Shown here: piece after piece, positions 59,580 through 64,000 of the stretch | Layout of the letters: each line of letters opens with the position of its first letter | Position numbering within the stretch: position 1 is the stretch's first letter | DNA from: Clarireedia homoeocarpa | Lineage: Eukaryota > Ascomycota > Leotiomycetes > Helotiales > Rutstroemiaceae | Length of the DNA stretch: 64,000 nt | Assembly (NCBI GenBank): GCA_001465935.1 | Contig: LNKV01000016.1 | Span: 434,001-498,000, forward strand | Reading direction: 5' to 3' | Position numbers and translations under genes: made by a program | The notes under the pieces: generated by a model | What the model saw: the letters and a program-made list of their open reading frames with translations, nothing else | Databases searched by the model: none | What the model was told of the DNA's origin: nothing

Positions 59580-59621
<42 letters not shown>
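59580..59621. repeat. 42-base T homopolymer followed by GGTTTT repeats
   Basis: An uninterrupted run of T, then GGTTTTGGTTTTGGTTTTC. On the minus strand this is a long poly(A) after an A/C-rich segment, the form a retroposed 3' end could take, but no element body or target duplication is seen. Length may be inexact, as such runs assemble badly. Confidence 0.85.
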
Positions 59622-59622
<1 letters not shown>

Positions 59623-59704
59623 GTTTTGGTTTTGGTTTTCTGACATGTGAAAAGGGAAGAGAAAGTTGGCGGAAGTGGAATGGAGTTTGAGTACTTTGTA
59701 AGGG

Positions 59705-59762
59705 TAGATGGATAGATGGATAGATGGATAGATGGATAGATGGATAGATGGATAGATGGATT
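59705..59762. repeat. GATGGATA octamer microsatellite
   Basis: About seven copies of the 8-base unit GATGGATA in non-coding DNA. Confidence 0.9.
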
Positions 59763-62700
59763 GGGAAAGACAAGAGGATGTGACGTGCTATGATGTATGT
59801 ACTCTGTAGACAAGTACTGATTTGAGTCCGGAGTCTAGGAGTTTGTGTAATTGAATGATTGAATGATTGAATGCCATCTTGTTTTGTAAGGTTATGTTTA
59901 TGTTTGGTTTATCAGCTGATGGTTGCATCGATGGATATGGATAGCAAGTACTTGGTGCTGCAACCAACTCTAGCACTTCGATGTTCGTCTCAATCATATG
60001 CTTTTGAGGGGTCGATTCGGGTAAATGTATATGTAAGCTCTTACTATTAGAAATCCGGACTTGGTCAGATAGTCAACATATCTACGGGTGGTGAGGTGAG
60101 GGCAAAAAAGAACTGAACGGGAGTGAATAAGTTGGCTGAAATATGATCGATATACGTAGGCATGATCAGATGAAGTTCGTTCAATTCACTCCGTTGGCTT
60201 AAAACTTGACATCCCCGTCCACTCGGCATCATATTTTCCTTGTACAGTCTTCACCCGGTGAACTTTTACAGGCCTGTAAGTTATCGAAATCCCGCATAGA
60301 AAATGTGACTGCGAGAAGATTGGATGAAAGATGCCGAGATGAGATGGTGAGATGAAGACGGATAAAGTCATATTCATAGTAGAGACGTGAACAAAAAGGG
60401 AGTGTGACTCGGGAATATGTTGCGGTGGATGTGGTCTGATGTGGTCTGATATGGTTTGATGCGGTGGTTCGCGTGTTCAATGCGGGGTTGCCAGTCCCGG
60501 TAGACAAGTATGAGGCTCTGCAATAATATGCTCAAACGCGTGGGGGAAAAGGCCCGAAGATCGACGTTTGGGTGCGATCTTCCGAATTGGCTTCTTCCAA
60601 GAACGTGGAATACGTGTGCCAGGAGGATAGTGTCGTCGGCTATGTTGGATGCGTGATGATAGTAAACGTAAGAGGGTGGTTTGAGGGATAAATGCTATCG
60701 AGTTCTTCCACTCCACATTCCAACGGTCTTTCAGACAAGTAGGTGAAGGCGCATCGGGTAGAGTTCCTGAAATAGAATTCGTATAGACGACACGTCTATA
60801 GCTTGTCGATCATATAGCTCACATGGCAAGGTGGGACGGACTGTCTTGCACATGCCATGGCGAACATTGGGCCGCTTCTTGGAATCGACGGGATGGGCAA
60901 TCCAGTATGTCTAGGAAGAATTCAAGGATGAGCTTGACGGAATGAGAAAGTTACTATCCGGGTGGAACCCAACAACATGGTCTCAAGAGATAGACATCAG
61001 CACGAGCCAAAGGGTAGAAGCAATATTCTCCTCCTGAAACGAGGCATGAACTGGGTGGAGAGAATTCGCCCTGGGGTACTTCCGCACGTGGTTGCGACGG
61101 CGCTTGTGTAAGGTTGGAGACTTGTGACTGTGGGGACGGTTAAGTCGACAAAAAGAGTAGAAATCTGATGGATGCTTGGGATGTTCCCTGACTGATCCTG
61201 TAAAGCGGTTATGCGACTGAGAAAGGAGAAAGGGTTCAGCTCTTTCACTTCACCGCAACCAGCCCAGCTCGGGTTGATCTTCATATTGGCCAATTCGTTC
61301 TCACCACTGCATATACTGTAACTTTGACAAATCGTGGTGGTGTTACCATGACGGTGGTTCTTATGAGAAGTTTGATGTATGAGGGATTTTCATTCCTGTT
61401 GGGATATATATTAAAAAAGCTTGTTTTTGATGTCATGTAACCCTGGCCATGTAACACAACGACAAAGGGAGATAGAGAGATGTAAGATGTAAGATGTAAG
61501 ATGTAAGATGCAACATGCAACATGCTTTTTTTAGGTGATAGAAAGAGGGAGGTTGAAGAAGAAAGATGTTGTACGCATGTGGCGGGGACATGATTTCTGA
61601 TTGGATAGGTGAGAGGGTAGATGGATGCTGTAACTGTCTGAATTTGTATGTGGAGACATATGCACCGCACCGCACCGCACCGCACTGCACCGCACTGCAC
61701 CACACTACAATAATTGCGGGTGATATTTCTAGACCATCGATAGCCAGGACTTGATGGTACTTTGTATATTGAGTAGCGAAAATGCATCTCGCGGTGAGAT
61801 CCCGAAAGTCGGAATGCCTAGCATACTGCCCGGTATTTGCAGACATTGAATAATATGCAGGATAGTACAGTTGATATCTTCTCTCCCCACCCAGGCAATG
61901 CTAGATGTGTTGGCAGACACCGAGGGGGAAGGGTGGGACTTTACCGCCCGGTATTCCATGTGTGTTAGGGAAAGGGTATTCTTGGCGGGTGCATATACAT
62001 ATGGGGTGGAGGAGCTGAGCCGTAGCAAGCCTCTGCATATATCATCACATCATACATACATACGGAGAGAAGTACATACAGATGGTGTACTACAATGATG
62101 TATCTATTCGCTTGAGTAGAGGAGGTGGTATCGTGCCCCGCATAGAGCTTGCAAACGGCTTGGGAGTCTAGATAAGCAACCGGAGCTCGGTTTGGGAGTG
62201 AAGGAACAGGTAGGGGGCTGGGCTGGGGCTGGGGCTGGGTTTGGGTTTGGGGTTGTCGGGTATCGTGAGCGAGGGGTAATAGCGAACTGTTTTTGAACAC
62301 ATAACACGCAAAGGACATGGTGGACGGCGATTGTGGTTGTAGAATGTGGCTTGATAGCTCGACAACGTCGGAAGGGTGGAATTGATACAAGCAGCTATTT
62401 ACAAGTAGTATAGTGGAGTGGGGGTGGTGCTCCCTACGCGAAGAAAATGCGTGTGACGTCGTTGTTACCGTAAACGTGCTTTCTCGCCTTCTCGCCTTCT
62501 CGCCTTCTCTAGATAATCCAGGCTAGAGGCTAGACAGTTGTTGCATGGCTAGAGACTACGTTTCCCGATTCCTGCACTTATTATTGACTAGCTGTCAGTA
62601 GGTATGAGTAAGGGAGGCAGTTCCTGGAATTCTCGACATCGCCTAGTTGCTTAAAAATGGAGAAAGAAGGAGCGGTCATTCATCATGTTGTTGTAGGGCT

Positions 62701-63010
62701 GAGTGGAAGCTTTGAACTTGCCCGACCAGCCCGACTTAAATTGCTTGGAGTTTCTTGTCTTTATGTCGTTGGATGAGATGAATGCCGGTATCCTCAACAA
62801 CAAATTCTTGGCGCAGCCTTAGGGAATCTTGGTCTTGCAACTCATGATATCTGGTGGCGGTAAATGACTTGTACTCTGTACTGTGTTTGAGTTGTAAGTG
62901 CAAGTGCAAAGTGTAACGCCGCCATCTCCGAGTATACAACTCACATACCCAAAGTCCCATGTACGATGGCGGCAGGTAGCTGACTGCGACTACGGACTCA
63001 ACGAAGCCCG

Positions 63011-63080
63011 AGGATGGGACAGGATGGGACACGATGGGACACGATGGGACAGGATGGGACGCGATGGGACACGATGAGAT
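63011..63080. repeat. Tandem 10-bp repeat (NNGATGGGAC)
   Basis: Six copies plus a degenerate seventh. The first two bases of the unit vary (AG, AC, GC) while GATGGGAC is kept. The 10-bp period is one helical turn. Confidence 0.9.
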
Positions 63081-63325
63081 TGTTCAGCACTTCTATCAAA
63101 GTTTCGACCTGCCGAGCGCAGTTGAGCGGTGGGAGGCGGGCAGCGGGCAACTTTTGTGCCTCTCGGTACAGATACGGAGTGTTGCGTGTTGTGTGTTGTT
63201 GGGTGTGGCTGAGGAGAAAAGGTGCTTGCTTATAAAGCATTACAATTTGGAATTTGAGGGAGGAGAAAAAAGAAAAAGAAAAATTTTAATAGTTGCCGTT
63301 CGCATGGATCACCTCGGTATCTTTA

Positions 63326-63379
63326 GACTAACAAGTATCAGTCCGTCTTTTTTGTCACGACTAACAAGTATCAGTCCGT
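63326..63379. repeat. 21-bp direct repeat
   Basis: The sequence starting GACTAACAAGTATCAG and ending TCCGT occurs at 63326-63346 and 63359-63379, identical, with 12 bases between. Confidence 0.9.
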
Positions 63380-63451
63380 ATTCGAGAAACTTATATTGCA
63401 GCCTGGGAAGACCGACCCCCTTTTGGCGATAGATGCCCTGGCCTCCCCTCT

Positions 63452-63532
63452 CTCCTTCTCCTTCTCCTTCTCCTTCTCCTCCTTCTCCTTCTCCTTCTCC
63501 TTCTCCTTCTCCTTCTCCTTCTCCTTCTCCTT
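63452..63532. repeat. CTTCTC hexamer tract (polypyrimidine)
   Basis: About 13 copies of CTTCTC with one 3-base interruption. An all-pyrimidine strand of this length with mirror symmetry can form triplex (H-) DNA. Confidence 0.9.
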
Positions 63533-64000
63533 TCCTTTGCTGTCCTTGCTACCCTTGCTATCTTCGCAGCCGTCAACCCTGAGATCCAGAGCTGTCATCC
63601 AAAAACAAAAAAACAAAACAAAACAAAACAAAAAAAGATAATGGTTAAAATGATACACTTGCCCAAAGCCGTGAGCGCACCAACATTTTCTACACATTCC
63701 CACAAATTCATAGCTTGGAGGAATCCACATCCTCCAGAGCTTTCGACTTCCGCAATCAACAGGGGAGATGTCAAATACCACGTTATCATGAACCCCGACC
63801 CGTTCTATACTTATCTTTGGCAATACCAGGTCTTGGTATGTATGATATGTATCTCCCCAAGCATTGACCCAACCCCGACCAGACCTTGACCGTCCCAATT
63901 CAAAGAGAGGGGAGGGGAGGGGAGGGGAGAGGAGGGGAGAAGCGGAAATGTATGCAGCAGGTAACTATTTGTCTGCATGTCGAATGGTTGGTAATATAAA

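Larger units (their letters stand above)
58133..64000. other. 5.9 kb gene desert rich in simple repeats
   Basis: No gene can be supported on either strand. It is filled with short tandem repeats: TCAC at 58799-58818, TA at 58953-58970, ATCACA at 59054-59087, TCATA at 59310-59334, a 42-base T run, GATGGATA, GTAAGAT at 61483-61510, GCACC at 61661-61705, TTCTCGCC at 62481-62509 and others listed. An 82-codon frame at 63641-63889 is not recognised. Confidence 0.5.

Noticed and set aside
63641..63889. 82-codon frame near the right edge
   Set aside because: No recognisable motif, flanked by simple repeats; kept only as part of the desert description.

Overview
The window is nuclear DNA from a filamentous ascomycete (Pezizomycotina). 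Genes are dense and lie on both strands. Introns are mostly 45-80 bases with GTRNGT donors, CTAAC-like branch sites and AG acceptors. The proteins are typical fungal ones: Mid1, AzgA, Yop1, a forkhead factor, an RFX factor and an NRPS-like adenylate reductase. A leotiomycete (Helotiales) fits my impression of the families, but nothing in the sequence proves it. I see no rRNA, tRNA or CRISPR.

Left part (0.5-25.8 kb), mainly housekeeping: a mitochondrial m-AAA protease, a two-RRM RNA-binding protein with a 10-base microexon, a Golgi pH regulator family protein, a SANT/Myb-like protein with a glutamate/lysine-rich tract, a divergent 14-3-3 protein, a 91-residue Cys/His protein whose first exon is 11 bases, an F-box protein with a 27-bp hairpin inside its coding sequence, a Pop8-like RNase P/MRP subunit divergent from Spt4, the Kin17 homologue, and an AzgA-type purine permease. 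Two long stretches, 13.4-17.0 kb and 25.8-29.0 kb, show no gene I can support.

Middle (29.0-40.0 kb): aspartate kinase (five exons; one 57-base intron is stop-free and reads through in frame), an RFX transcription factor (four exons, 13-base first exon), the ER membrane-shaping protein Yop1, and the calcium channel subunit Mid1.

From 40.0 to 44.3 kb there is a decayed, transposon-like island. It holds a broken integrase-like fragment, a chromodomain remnant, a DUF7924-type pseudogene with two in-frame stops, and a 335-bp TIR element flanked by TA (probable MITE). A forkhead factor gene (47.4-49.7 kb) follows a long gene-free leader region. A possible solo LTR lies near 50.6-50.8 kb.

At 52.4-58.1 kb a secreted berberine-bridge-type FAD oxidase and an NRPS-like adenylation-thiolation-reductase gene are transcribed divergently from a 488-bp interval. 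They look like a minimal secondary-metabolite cluster. The synthetase carries an in-frame TGA where an arginine codon (CGA) would be expected, so the allele may be dead. The last 5.9 kb is a gene desert full of simple repeats.

Exon borders were placed by hand from splice signals and reading frame. For every multi-exon model the summed exon length is divisible by three.
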